Shown here: positions 52,773 to 63,507 of the stretch, piece after piece
Numbering within the stretch: position 1 is the stretch's first letter
Layout: each line of letters starts with the position of its first letter
Assembly: GCA_016187945.1 (NCBI GenBank)
Contig: JACPIT010000008.1
Span: forward strand, 1 to 64,000
Direction of reading: 5' to 3'
DNA length: 64,000 nucleotides
Source of the DNA: Opitutia bacterium
GTDB lineage: Bacteria > Verrucomicrobiota > Verrucomicrobiia > Opitutales > Opitutaceae
The notes under the pieces: model-generated
Seen by the model: the letters and a program-made list of their open reading frames with translations, nothing else
Told to the model about the DNA's origin: nothing
Databases searched by the model: none
Program-made: the position numbers and the translations under genes

Positions 52773-54677
52773 CTAGTTTCTGTAGGTCACGAGAAGCACC
52801 GGCCGACTAGCGGAAGCGGCGTCGCCAGAATACCAGTTGATGAAATCGTTCGACTGGTCGTCGTCATCATCGCTGTCGAAATACACGCGGAACTGAGTGT
52901 TCCCCGTTCGATTCACCTGGAGGACGCCTTTGGCGTTCAGAAAGCCGTCGGACCAATCGCCGTCGCTCAGCGGCTTCGGCATGCCGCCGGCCACCACCGC
53001 GACTTCGCTCGCGGGAGCGAGAGTGTTGCTGAAATCCTCGACGGCCAGCGCCTGCGCGCCGACGCCGGTCCCGAATTTGCCGTTCTTGATGTCGATTTGG
53101 CAGGCACCCAAGTCCTCGAACGGAGTGCCGACAACGGTGTTGCGGCGCAGGCTGAGGGTGGCGGAGACGACGTTCTTCGCGTCGGGCAGGCTGTAAGTGT
53201 TAAACGACACGATCGACTTGTATTGCTTTTCGATCGAGGTGCCGGTGTCGCCCGCCTTCAAGTTGCCGGCCGTATTATCGAGGAAATCCGCGGTGCCGGA
53301 TGTCTCGTTTTGCTCCCGCAGGTAGCCGTCGTTCACCGCTTCGGAGACGAACGCCACCGTCGTGTAAGGCAGATCGTCGGCCGTCGCGACGCGATTGTCG
53401 GAGACGAACCGGGCGCATTCAACGGCGTCGCCCTGCCGTTCGACCTGCTGCGGATCGTCCCAGTAGTAGGCGGCGGCCATCGGATTCGGCCCGCTGATTT
53501 GCGAGCTATAGCTCATGAACGCCAGCGTGTCGTCGTGATGACCCGGATCGGGCGACTTGTTGTTCAATCCGTATTGGGAGGCGATGAACGGCCGGTCCCG
53601 GCTGACAAGATACTCGTAGATCGGCGCGTCATCCGGATCGTTCTGCGCGAAGGTGAAGTTGCCGTTGCCGTCGATGTAGTCCTGACCGGTTTTGAAATAG
53701 TAGGAGCCGCCGACGATGTCGACCTTGCCGGGCGGATAGTAGGCCGCGATCCCGTGGGTTTCGTCGATGTAGGCATTGATGCCGCCGCGGTTCAGCGCCC
53801 AGACTTCCCAGCAGAACAGCAGATTGTGAAGATCGCGATTCGGCACCGAGATGCCGCCCGGCGGAACGTTCGGCGTGCCCGCGCCGGTGTAGAAGTCGTG
53901 AACGTCGTTCCAAAGCGCGATGAAATCGGCGCTCGTCTGTTGTTCGCCCCAATACTTCGTTCCGTTGCCATTCTCGTCATGCCCCGTGTTCCATTCGGCA
54001 AAGGGCCGCAGGATGACCGGCACGCCGGCATCGCTGAGCTGTTTCAGCCCATCCGCGACGATTCCCATTTCGGTCCAGAATTTCGCGCGCGCAATCTCGT
54101 CGGCGCTCCCGGCCGTCAGCGGGACGGAACGGACGAGACGACCGATGGCTTGGTTGGCGGGATCGTCCGGGAGGCGGCCCAGGCTTTGATTCCAAGGATT
54201 GCGCGGCGAAGCGGTGAGTTGGACGATGGGGTGGTAAAGATTCCAGAGCTCAATGAGGTTGTCGTTCAGCACCTTGTTGAGCGCCGGCTCGAGCGTCTCG
54301 AACCGGTCGTTGTAGGCGAGCGCCTCGCCCGCGAGACTGTATTTCTGTTTGTCGTCGTATCGCACGCCGACGAATCCGGGATAGCGCGTCACGCCGCTCG
54401 GGTCTGCGATCCCGTGCACCTCGTAATCGAGTTTGCCGTCGGCGATGAGGCCGCCGTCTTTCAGAATGTCGTTGATGCCGCCGAGATGCTGGCCTTCGAC
54501 CATCTTATTCGTGCCACCCGCCGCGTCGCGGCGCCCGATGAGGTAGAGATAGACATCCTTCGTGGTGGCGTTGATCTGCTGATCGGTCGGAACCGGATCG
54601 TAGGCAGTCGCGAAAGCTGAGCCGACGACCGAACTGACCCAAAGCGCCAATGCGGCGCGCGAGAGCACCTTTTTCAT
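52773..54677 (-). CDS. Secreted GH26-like protein with DNRLRE/CBM96-type C-terminal domain (clade B)
   Basis: From ATG 54677 the protein has 634 residues with a signal peptide ending near Ala22-Thr24. The GH26-like domain (about 30-410) holds KMVEGQHLGGIND, acid/base candidate Glu228 in ILRPFAEWN, NLLFCWEVWALNRGG, and DRPFIASQYGLN, with Gln368 at the expected nucleophile position. A C-terminal domain (about 430-634) with SIVSFNTYSLPD, TQFRVYFDSDDDDD and NWYSGDAA matches the DNRLRE/CBM96 type and is acidic, probably calcium-binding. It has the same architecture as the gene at 33046. Its upstream region is shared with the PBP-AraC regulator and carries a GATTGT-type operator but no AACGGG motif. 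Confidence 0.84.
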   Translation of the reverse strand: MKKVLSRAALALWVSSVVGSAFATAYDPVPTDQQINATTKDVYLYLIGRRDAAGGTNKMVEGQHLGGINDILKDGGLIADGKLDYEVHGIADPSGVTRYPGFVGVRYDDKQKYSLAGEALAYNDRFETLEPALNKVLNDNLIELWNLYHPIVQLTASPRNPWNQSLGRLPDDPANQAIGRLVRSVPLTAGSADEIARAKFWTEMGIVADGLKQLSDAGVPVILRPFAEWNTGHDENGNGTKYWGEQQTSADFIALWNDVHDFYTGAGTPNVPPGGISVPNRDLHNLLFCWEVWALNRGGINAYIDETHGIAAYYPPGKVDIVGGSYYFKTGQDYIDGNGNFTFAQNDPDDAPIYEYLVSRDRPFIASQYGLNNKSPDPGHHDDTLAFMSYSSQISGPNPMAAAYYWDDPQQVERQGDAVECARFVSDNRVATADDLPYTTVAFVSEAVNDGYLREQNETSGTADFLDNTAGNLKAGDTGTSIEKQYKSIVSFNTYSLPDAKNVVSATLSLRRNTVVGTPFEDLGACQIDIKNGKFGTGVGAQALAVEDFSNTLAPASEVAVVAGGMPKPLSDGDWSDGFLNAKGVLQVNRTGNTQFRVYFDSDDDDDQSNDFINWYSGDAASASRPVLLVTYRN

Positions 54678-54825
54678 ACAAGGAGGAGGGGTTGGAGTGG
54701 AGGCATTTCGTCGCGACTCCGAGAGGGGTGGAGGGATCGCGCGAATGCCCGTGGGGTGGAGAGAAGCCGAACGGCTCCGGCGCGAAGCAAGGTGCAACCC
54801 GCCCGCGTGTCAATTGCTGTTTGTT

Positions 54826-54839
54826 GTTTGTCTACAATC
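54826..54839. promoter_or_regulatory. Candidate GntR-type operator between GH26 and regulator genes
   Basis: GTTTGTCTACAATC, with 5 of 6 left-half and all right-half matches to the palindrome. A gtgtcaattg element precedes it at 54808-54817, as it does at 37161. Confidence 0.5.
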
Positions 54840-54943
54840 TCATCAAGCCTCAGACCCCGCCCGCCGACGTTCCGGCCTTCCCCCGCGCGCCGCTTTGATC
54901 GCCGTCTTGCTTGTCGTCGCGCGGTGCGCATTTTCCCGAGGTC

Positions 54944-56122
54944 ATGACTCCGCCCAAGCGTGTCGCCATCATCGTCCGCACGCAGTTCGAGGTGAATCAG
55001 AGCGTCCTCCGCGGCATCGCCCAGTTTGAGCAGCGCCATGGTCCGTGGCTGGCATTCGTCGACGAGCAGGCCGTGAGCGTCCAGGAGCCCGACTGGTTGT
55101 TCGATCAGCGTTGGGACGGTGTGATCTGCGGACCGACGACCCTGGCCCTCGCGCGCCGTTGTCGCCGCTTGCGCATTCCGCTCGTCGACCTCCGCGATCA
55201 CCCGGAAATTTTCGCCAACATCCCCAAGGTGCGTCCCGACAACATCGCGATCGGCCACCTCGGCGCGGAGCACCTGCTCGAGAAAGGCCATGCCCACTTC
55301 GGCTTCTGCGGTTTCGCCAACACATCGTGGGCCCGCGAACGACGCCGCGGTTTCGTCGAGGCCGTGAAACTGGCGGGCAAGCAATGCCATATCCTGGAAA
55401 CCGACTACCCTGGCGCCATCGCGCCCGACTGGGACAACGCCCAGGAGAAAGCCATCCTCGGCTGGCTCCGCCACCTGCCCCGACCGTTGGCGGTGATGGC
55501 ATGCAACGACCTGCGCGCGATCCAGGTAATCAACGCCTGCCAGCGCGCTGGCATCGTCGTGCCCGAGGAAATCGCCGTGCTCGGCGCCAACAACCAATCC
55601 GCGCGCTGCGAACTCTGCCATCCATCGCTCTCCAGCATCGCCGTCGACGCCATGCGGATCGGCTATCGCGCCGCCGAGTTGCTGCACGCCGCGATGAGTG
55701 CAGCGCCGCCCAAAGCCACCGAGGAACTCGTCGAGCCGCTTCACGTCGTGGCCCGCCGCTCGACCGACGCCCTCGCCATCGCCGATCCTAAAATCGCACG
55801 CGCGTTGCACTACATCAACGAGCACGCTTGTCAGGGTCTCACCGTCGACGATGTGGTGCGCGAGGTGCACGTATCGCGCAGCGTGCTCGAACGAAAGTTC
55901 CGCGACCACCTTCGTCGCTCGCCGCAAGCCGCGATCCGCTACGCCCAGGTCCAACGCGCCAAAGCGTTGCTGGCCGATACCGATGCCTCCGTGGCCGAGA
56001 TCGCCGAAGCGACGAGCATCGAGCACCCGGAATACCTCTGCGTGGTTTTCAAGCGGATCACCGGTGAAACGCCGCGCAGCTATCGCGAACGAGCCCGCCA
56101 CTGGAAAAAGCGCGCGTCTTGA
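54944..56122 (+). CDS. XylR-like regulator: PBP-like ligand domain fused to AraC-type DNA-binding domain
   Basis: A sugar-responsive activator or repressor of 392 residues. Residues about 5-275 form a LacI/GalR-like ligand-binding domain (RVAIIVRTQFEVNQSVLRGI, WDGVICGPT, HLGAEHLLEKGHAHFGFCG, AVLGANNQ). Residues about 290-392 hold two AraC-type helix-turn-helix units, VDDVVREVHVSRSVLERKFRDHL and VAEIAEATSIEHPEYLCVVFKRITGETP. This order is that of E. coli XylR. The start at ATG 54944 is preferred because the fold begins there. It faces the clade B GH26 gene and closes the polysaccharide region; no downstream target gene follows. Confidence 0.9.
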   Translation: MTPPKRVAIIVRTQFEVNQSVLRGIAQFEQRHGPWLAFVDEQAVSVQEPDWLFDQRWDGVICGPTTLALARRCRRLRIPLVDLRDHPEIFANIPKVRPDNIAIGHLGAEHLLEKGHAHFGFCGFANTSWARERRRGFVEAVKLAGKQCHILETDYPGAIAPDWDNAQEKAILGWLRHLPRPLAVMACNDLRAIQVINACQRAGIVVPEEIAVLGANNQSARCELCHPSLSSIAVDAMRIGYRAAELLHAAMSAAPPKATEELVEPLHVVARRSTDALAIADPKIARALHYINEHACQGLTVDDVVREVHVSRSVLERKFRDHLRRSPQAAIRYAQVQRAKALLADTDASVAEIAEATSIEHPEYLCVVFKRITGETPRSYRERARHWKKRAS

Positions 56123-56211
56123 TCGGCGCGCAGTCGCGTCTGCATTGCGTCCCTTAACGACCTGCCGGCGCGCGCAGCAGACGGTTCGCCTCGAAGCGGG
56201 CGCGACGCTCA

Positions 56212-58812
<2,601 letters not shown>

Positions 58813-59026
58813 GATGCGTTCTCCTTTGCAGAGTTCGTTCCAACGACAACTTAGCCGCGCCCGAGCGAAACGCCATCCCGGCGATGGGCGCCGTGTGCCA
58901 CAAAGCGCCGCCCGGGCGCCGCACCGCGGGACATTCTGCCCACCGCAATCTCAAAGGAGGGAACAGAGACTCGCGCCGCCGCTCCTCCGTTCTCTCTGTT
59001 TCCTCCTGTAAAATCAGTTCGGTGTT

Positions 59027-59377
59027 CTACTTTTTCTTCGGCCGATTTTTCGCGTCGAGCAACACCACCGTCGGCACGTGCGCCTCGGCTTCGGCCGGCT
59101 CGAACTCCGCGTAGGCCGCGATGATCACCTCGTCGCCGGGTTGCACGAGCCGCGCCGCCGCGCCGTTGAGCATGATCTCACCGCGTTTTTCGCTGCCGAT
59201 CACGTAGGTCGCGAAGCGCTGGCCGTTCGTCACGTTGTAGATCTCGACGCGTTCGTGGAGCAGAAAGCCGGCGGCGCGCCGCAGCTCGGGCGCGATCGCG
59301 ATCGAGCCTTCGTAATTCAAGTCCGCCGCCGTCACGCGCGCGCGGTGGAGTTTCGATTTCAGCAACGTCAGGCGCAT
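59027..59377 (-). CDS. panD: Aspartate 1-decarboxylase proenzyme
   Basis: Makes beta-alanine for pantothenate. The 116-residue proenzyme shows [20 protein letters not shown]; self-cleavage between Gly24 and Ser25 would create the pyruvoyl cofactor. Other family motifs are [14 protein letters not shown] and [17 protein letters not shown]. The length is typical, with a lysine-rich tail. It is the last gene of the leftward CoA cluster, 7 bases after coaX. Confidence 0.96.
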   Translation of the reverse strand: MRLTLLKSKLHRARVTAADLNYEGSIAIAPELRRAAGFLLHERVEIYNVTNGQRFATYVIGSEKRGEIMLNGAAARLVQPGDEVIIAAYAEFEPAEAEAHVPTVVLLDAKNRPKKK

Positions 59378-59384
59378 GGGAGAA

Positions 59385-60164
59385 TCATTTCGCTTCCGCG
59401 TTCAGTCGCACCGCGTGGCGCAGGCCGAGCAACACCAGCTCCGGCACGACTTCGTCGAAGAGCCGCTCCGCATCGAACATCCGCGCGAACCCGCCCGTGC
59501 CGACGACCAATGGCTTCGCGCCGCCAAACGCCTCCGCCGTCAATGCCGCCAGCATGTGTCGCACCGCGCCGGTGTGCCCGTGATAGAGCCCCGACTGAAT
59601 GCTCTCGACCGACGTCCGTCCCAGCGCCGACTCCGGCCGATGGATTTCCACGGCGGGCAACTTCGCGGTGCGCGACGAAAGCACCTCCGCCGACAAGCCG
59701 ACACCCGGCATGATCGCGCCGCCAAGATAGTCGCCGCTCGCCGTCACGACGTCGAACGTCGTCGCCGTGCCGCAATCGACCACAATCACATCGCGCCCCG
59801 GATGCCGCTGCGTTGCCGCGATGGCGTTGGCCACCCGATCCGCGCCGACCTCGGCTGGGTTGCGGTAGCGGATCTTCAAGCCGGTCTTCACGCCCGCCTG
59901 CAGCACGAACGGCTCCGTGCGAAAATACTTCACGCTCGCGCCGCGCAACGGATACGCCGCCGGCGGCACCACCGAGCACACCGCCACCTGCGTCACCGCG
60001 CGCGGATCGACGCCGTTCTCGCGCAGCACCGCGAGGAAGAACACGCCGAGTTCATCCGACGAGCCGAGCGGGTGCGTCGACTTGCGGAACTGGCACTTCA
60101 GCGCGTCGTCCGCAAAGACGCCGCCGTGGATCTGCGTGTTGCCGACATCAAGACAGAGAAGCAT
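59385..60164 (-). CDS. coaX: Type III pantothenate kinase
   Basis: Phosphorylates pantothenate, the first step of CoA synthesis from it, and is not feedback-inhibited by CoA in known members. The protein has 259 residues from ATG 60164 with [15 protein letters not shown] (phosphate loop), [13 protein letters not shown] and [12 protein letters not shown], all type III signatures. The frame is open further upstream, but that part is the end of coaBC. Its start region overlaps the coaBC 3' end by 17 bases, inside a heptamer repeat. Confidence 0.94.
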   Translation of the reverse strand: MLLCLDVGNTQIHGGVFADDALKCQFRKSTHPLGSSDELGVFFLAVLRENGVDPRAVTQVAVCSVVPPAAYPLRGASVKYFRTEPFVLQAGVKTGLKIRYRNPAEVGADRVANAIAATQRHPGRDVIVVDCGTATTFDVVTASGDYLGGAIMPGVGLSAEVLSSRTAKLPAVEIHRPESALGRTSVESIQSGLYHGHTGAVRHMLAALTAEAFGGAKPLVVGTGGFARMFDAERLFDEVVPELVLLGLRHAVRLNAEAK

Positions 60165-61428
60165 GGGGATTTTCGATTTTGGATTCTCGATTTTCGATTG
60201 GTTCCGGTGCGAGTGGCGGCTCGGCGACGAGCCACGCCTCGAGCGCGATCGCCAACTCCCCGCGCGTCGCGCAGGCGCGCACGACACCGCCCGGCAAATG
60301 CAGCGACGCGGGAAAATCGCCTTCGGCCGGGCCGCGCGCCGTGAGGTCGTTGTGCACGACAGCGTCGGCATGTGAGCGCGCGAAGATCGCACGCACCGCC
60401 GCGCTCGCCTCGGTGCCCGGCGCGCCGCACGTCAGCTTGAACGCCACCACGCGCAACGGCGCGATGGCGCGCGCCCGCAGCGTATCGAGCAGCTTCGGGT
60501 GCGACCGCAGCCGCAAGAGCGGCGGCGCGTCGGTGTCGAGCTTGCCCGCACCGGCCGGCTGCACCCGGCCCGCCGCATCGACAAGCTCGACACCGTAGTC
60601 GCTCACCGCCGCCGCGTGGATCACCGCGTCGAACGGCTCCGCCGCCAACCGTCGCGCGAGCGCGGCGTCGAGATCGGCGAACGTGAAAAAAGTTTCCTCG
60701 CGACATGCGACATCCGGCCGCTCCGCACTGCGCGCGCGCAGCAGCGTCACGTCGTGTCCGCAGCGGACAAAATGCTCCGCAAGCAGCGCCCCCGTCGCGC
60801 CCGTGCTCGTGTTCGTGAGCACGCGCACGCCATCGATCGGCTCCGCCGTGCCACCGCTCGTGATGAGCACGCGCAACCGCCGCGCCGGTCGCGCGACCGC
60901 GGCTTCGACCGCTGCGACGATCACCGGCGGCTCGGCGAGACGCCCCTCGCCCACTTCGCCGCACGCCGTGCGGCCCTCGGCCACCGGCAGAAAGCGCACG
61001 CCCCAACTCCGCAGCCGCTCCACCGCCGTGCGCGTCGCCGGGTGCGCCCACATCGCGGGATTCATCGCCGGCGCAATCAGCCAAGGCTTCGCGCGATCAT
61101 GCGCGAGAAAAAGTGCGCCGGGCAAATCGTCCGCGAGTCCCGCGGCGAGGTGATTGATCGTGTTCGCCGTCGCGGGGCAAACGAGCACCGCGTCCGCCCA
61201 GCGCGTCAGCTCGATGTGTTCGAGCGCCGCGCCCGCCGCAAACATTTCGGCCATCGGCACGGCGCCGGTCAGCCCTTCGAGCGTCGCCGGTCCGACGAAG
61301 CGCAGCGCCGCCTCCGTCGCAACGCAGCGCACGCGATGTCCGCGCTGCACGAGGCGCGAGATTACATCGCACGCTTTCGCGGCCGCGATCGAGCCGGTGA
61401 GAACGACGAGGAGATTAGAGCCGGACAT
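60148..61428 (-). CDS. coaBC: Bifunctional phosphopantothenoylcysteine decarboxylase / phosphopantothenate-cysteine ligase
   Basis: Two CoA steps in one protein of 426 residues. The CoaC flavoprotein half (about 1-185) has TGSIAAAKACDVISRL, the substrate motif APAMNPAMW and the catalytic Cys in EGRTACGEVGEGRLAEP. The CoaB half (about 190-405) has LITSGGTAEPIDGVRVLTN-type motif with NTSTGATGA, HAAAVSDY and VAFKLT. The last 15-17 residues are encoded by the ATTTTCG-type heptamer repeat and look like an accidental extension. It overlaps coaX by 17 bases. Confidence 0.95.
   Translation of the reverse strand: MSGSNLLVVLTGSIAAAKACDVISRLVQRGHRVRCVATEAALRFVGPATLEGLTGAVPMAEMFAAGAALEHIELTRWADAVLVCPATANTINHLAAGLADDLPGALFLAHDRAKPWLIAPAMNPAMWAHPATRTAVERLRSWGVRFLPVAEGRTACGEVGEGRLAEPPVIVAAVEAAVARPARRLRVLITSGGTAEPIDGVRVLTNTSTGATGALLAEHFVRCGHDVTLLRARSAERPDVACREETFFTFADLDAALARRLAAEPFDAVIHAAAVSDYGVELVDAAGRVQPAGAGKLDTDAPPLLRLRSHPKLLDTLRARAIAPLRVVAFKLTCGAPGTEASAAVRAIFARSHADAVVHNDLTARGPAEGDFPASLHLPGGVVRACATRGELAIALEAWLVAEPPLAPEPIENRESKIENPHASLS
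60169..60196. repeat. Four tandem heptamers (ATTTTCG type)
   Basis: Four consecutive 7-base units read ATTTTCG ATTTTGG ATTCTCG on the plus strand, then ATTTTCG. They are strikingly AT-rich against the GC-rich background and sit exactly at the coaBC/coaX overlap. They resemble the short tandem heptamer repeats known from other bacterial groups. Confidence 0.8.
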
Positions 61429-61450
61429 ACGCGTCCCCTTTTTGCTGATT

Positions 61451-61524
61451 TTGTAGGAGCGGCTTTACGCCCCGACCCGAACGTGGCGGCCCCTGCAAGT
61501 CGCGGCGTAAAGCCGCTCCTACAA
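61451..61524. repeat. Long inverted repeat (21-base perfect arms), hairpin family 4
   Basis: The left arm 61451-61471 starts ttgtaggagcggc and the right arm 61504-61524 ends gccgctcctacaa. The arms are perfect reverse complements around a 32-base loop. It sits between panC and coaBC. Confidence 0.88.
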
Positions 61525-61547
61525 GTTGCGCCATCGACGGCTCGGAG

Positions 61548-61605
61548 TAGCGCGGTGCTTCAGCCCGCGCGGAGGACATCCAAGTCGGGCTAAAGCACCG
61601 CGCTA
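61548..61605. repeat. Long inverted repeat (20-base arms), hairpin family 5
   Basis: The left arm 61548-61567 starts tagcgcggtgctt and the right arm 61586-61605 ends agcaccgcgcta, with one G-U-compatible mismatch. It stands 23 bases from the previous hairpin, making a tandem pair that fills most of the panC-coaBC gap. Confidence 0.85.
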
Positions 61606-61634
61606 GTTTCGGCATTCGCCGCCCGAGGGATTGT

Positions 61635-62396
61635 TCAAACGCGCACATTGTCGATAAGTCTCACGCCGCCGATGTGCACCGCGCCGAGTCGCACGCCGTC
61701 GCGTTCCGCGATGTAGTCGACTTCGAAACCCGCTCCGCGCAACGCGCCCGCGGCGGCCTCGGGCGTGCCGGCGCGCAGCAGTTTCGGAAACGCCGCCGCG
61801 CGCGCCCGGTCGGCGGGAGCGAGACGACGGTTGCGCGAGCTCATCGCGAGCCCGTCGGCCTCGCGCACCGTCTGGCAAGCCACGATCTCGCACGGCAGGA
61901 ACAGCGCTTCGACCATGCCACGCACGAGGTGGAGCTGCTGCCAGTCCTTCTCGCCGAAGTAGGCGCGCGTCGGCTGCACGAGGTTGAGCAGCTTCAGCAC
62001 GACCGTGAGCACGCCGTCGAAATGCCCCGGGCGGTGCGCGCCCTCGAGTTCGCGGCTGAATTCCAGCTCCGTCACGCGATAACGGTAGCGGTCGGGATAC
62101 ATCGCCTCCGGCGAGGGCACGATCACGTCCGTCGCGAGGCCGGCCGCGAGCGCGACGTCTTCGTCGAGCGTGCGCGGGTATTTCGCGAGATCGGTTGGAT
62201 CGTTGAACTGCGTCGGGTTGACGAAAATGCTGAGCACGACGCGCTCGTTCTCCGCGCGAGCGCGCTCGAGCAGCGCGCGGTGTCCGGCGTGCAACGCGCC
62301 CATCGTCGGCACGAAGCCGACGCTGCGCCCGGCGAAACGCTCGCTCGCGCGCTCGGCGCGCCACTCGGCGACGGAGGTGAACACGCGCGGCTTCAT
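61635..62396 (-). CDS. panC: Pantothenate synthetase
   Basis: Joins pantoate and beta-alanine with ATP. From ATG 62396 the protein has 253 residues, slightly shorter than the usual 280. Motifs: FVPTMGALHAGHRAL (ATP-binding HxGH type), SIFVNPTQFNDPTDLAKYPRTL, GHFDGVLTVVLKLLNLVQP, YFGEKDWQQL and MSSRNRRL (KMSKS-equivalent). The frame is open upstream, but the start is fixed by the ATGA overlap with the panB stop. The C-terminal domain is compact. Confidence 0.95.
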   Translation of the reverse strand: MKPRVFTSVAEWRAERASERFAGRSVGFVPTMGALHAGHRALLERARAENERVVLSIFVNPTQFNDPTDLAKYPRTLDEDVALAAGLATDVIVPSPEAMYPDRYRYRVTELEFSRELEGAHRPGHFDGVLTVVLKLLNLVQPTRAYFGEKDWQQLHLVRGMVEALFLPCEIVACQTVREADGLAMSSRNRRLAPADRARAAAFPKLLRAGTPEAAAGALRGAGFEVDYIAERDGVRLGAVHIGGVRLIDNVRV

Positions 62397-63184
62397 GCGA
62401 GAATTTCCTCCGCGGCCGGGAAGCCCGCGCGGCGCACGTCCTCCGCGTAGGCGCGCAGCGCTCCGCGCACGAGGCCGGCGCCGTCGAGGTAACGGCGCGC
62501 GAATTTCGGGCGGAACTTCGCGTCGAGGCCGAGCAGATCGGTGAGCACGAGAATCTGACCCGCCGTCTCGACGCCCGCGCCGATGCCGATGGTCGGCACA
62601 GCGAGTTCGCTGGTGATCGTGCGCGCCAGCTCCGCGGGCACGCACTCGAGCACGAGGGAAAACGCGCCGAGTTCGGCGAGCCGCGCGGCGTCGCGGCGGA
62701 TTTTTTCCGCTTCGTCGATCGAGCGGCCTTGCAGGCGATAGCCGCCGATCAGGTTCACCGATTGCGGGGTGAGGCCGAGGTGGCCCATCACCGGAATGCC
62801 GCTGCCGACGAGATGCTCGATCGCGTCTTCGTGGCCAGCGACGCCCTCGAGTTTCACGGCCGTCGCGCCGGCTTGCAGGAGCGCGCCGGCAGCGTCGGTC
62901 GCGGCGGTTTTACCGCGTCGGTGCGCGAGGAACGGCAGATCGGCCACGACGACGAGATCCGGCGCGCCGCGACGCACGGCGGCGGTGTGCGCGCACATCA
63001 TCTCGAGCGTGGCGTGGACGGTGGACGGAAAACCGTGGACGACCATCGCAACGCTGTCGCCAACGAGGAGTGCATCGATGTCGGCTTCCGCGGCGAGGCG
63101 CGCCATGAGCGCGTCGTAGGCCGTGGCCATGACGATCGGCCGGGCCTCGGCGCGGGCGGTGGAGAATTCGCGGATGCTCTTCAC
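62393..63184 (-). CDS. panB: 3-methyl-2-oxobutanoate hydroxymethyltransferase
   Basis: Makes ketopantoate from ketoisovalerate and methylene-tetrahydrofolate. GTG 63184 gives 263 residues, the family's usual length, starting VKSIREFSTARAEARP; the longer open frame adds 63 residues without family sequence. Motifs: VMATAYDALMARLAAEADID, LLVGDSVAMVVHGFPSTV (Mg-binding Asp), AVKLEGVAGHED, PVMGHLGLTPQSVN and the catalytic Glu in LECVPAELA. It heads the leftward pan/coa cluster; panE (ketopantoate reductase) is not present in the window. Confidence 0.94.
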   Translation of the reverse strand: MKSIREFSTARAEARPIVMATAYDALMARLAAEADIDALLVGDSVAMVVHGFPSTVHATLEMMCAHTAAVRRGAPDLVVVADLPFLAHRRGKTAATDAAGALLQAGATAVKLEGVAGHEDAIEHLVGSGIPVMGHLGLTPQSVNLIGGYRLQGRSIDEAEKIRRDAARLAELGAFSLVLECVPAELARTITSELAVPTIGIGAGVETAGQILVLTDLLGLDAKFRPKFARRYLDGAGLVRGALRAYAEDVRRAGFPAAEEILA

Positions 63185-63507
63185 GGCGCTTCGACGGTTT
63201 TCCGACACCGGAAAACCCGCGAGCGCGGGAGCGAGGAGGACGGGAGTGCTTGTCGCATGGCGATCAGGCCTGGTGGTCCGAGGACGGGAGTGGGAGTTGG
63301 AAAAATGTCCGGTCACGCACGAGTTCGCGCCAGACTCGGCCAACGTTGCCGCGGCGACCGTGCGCGCAAACAAATTCTCTGTCCGCGCGCGTCACCTCGG
63401 GGCAAGCCGCGCGCAGCGTTGCGCAAGTCCGGCGCAGCCGGCCCGCCGGGCCCCCGGCATACTCGGCGGGTTAGTTACCCCAAGCCCCCGTCCCCCGCTC
63501 GCCGCCG
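63185..63507. other. Divergent promoter region panB / dihydroorotate-dehydrogenase-like gene
   Basis: A 323-base GC-rich gap. I see no further gene, no riboswitch-like fold that I can name and no copy of the two operator motifs. A palindrome-rich patch (cggcgcagccggcccgccgggcccccgg) is found near 63430-63460. Confidence 0.5.
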
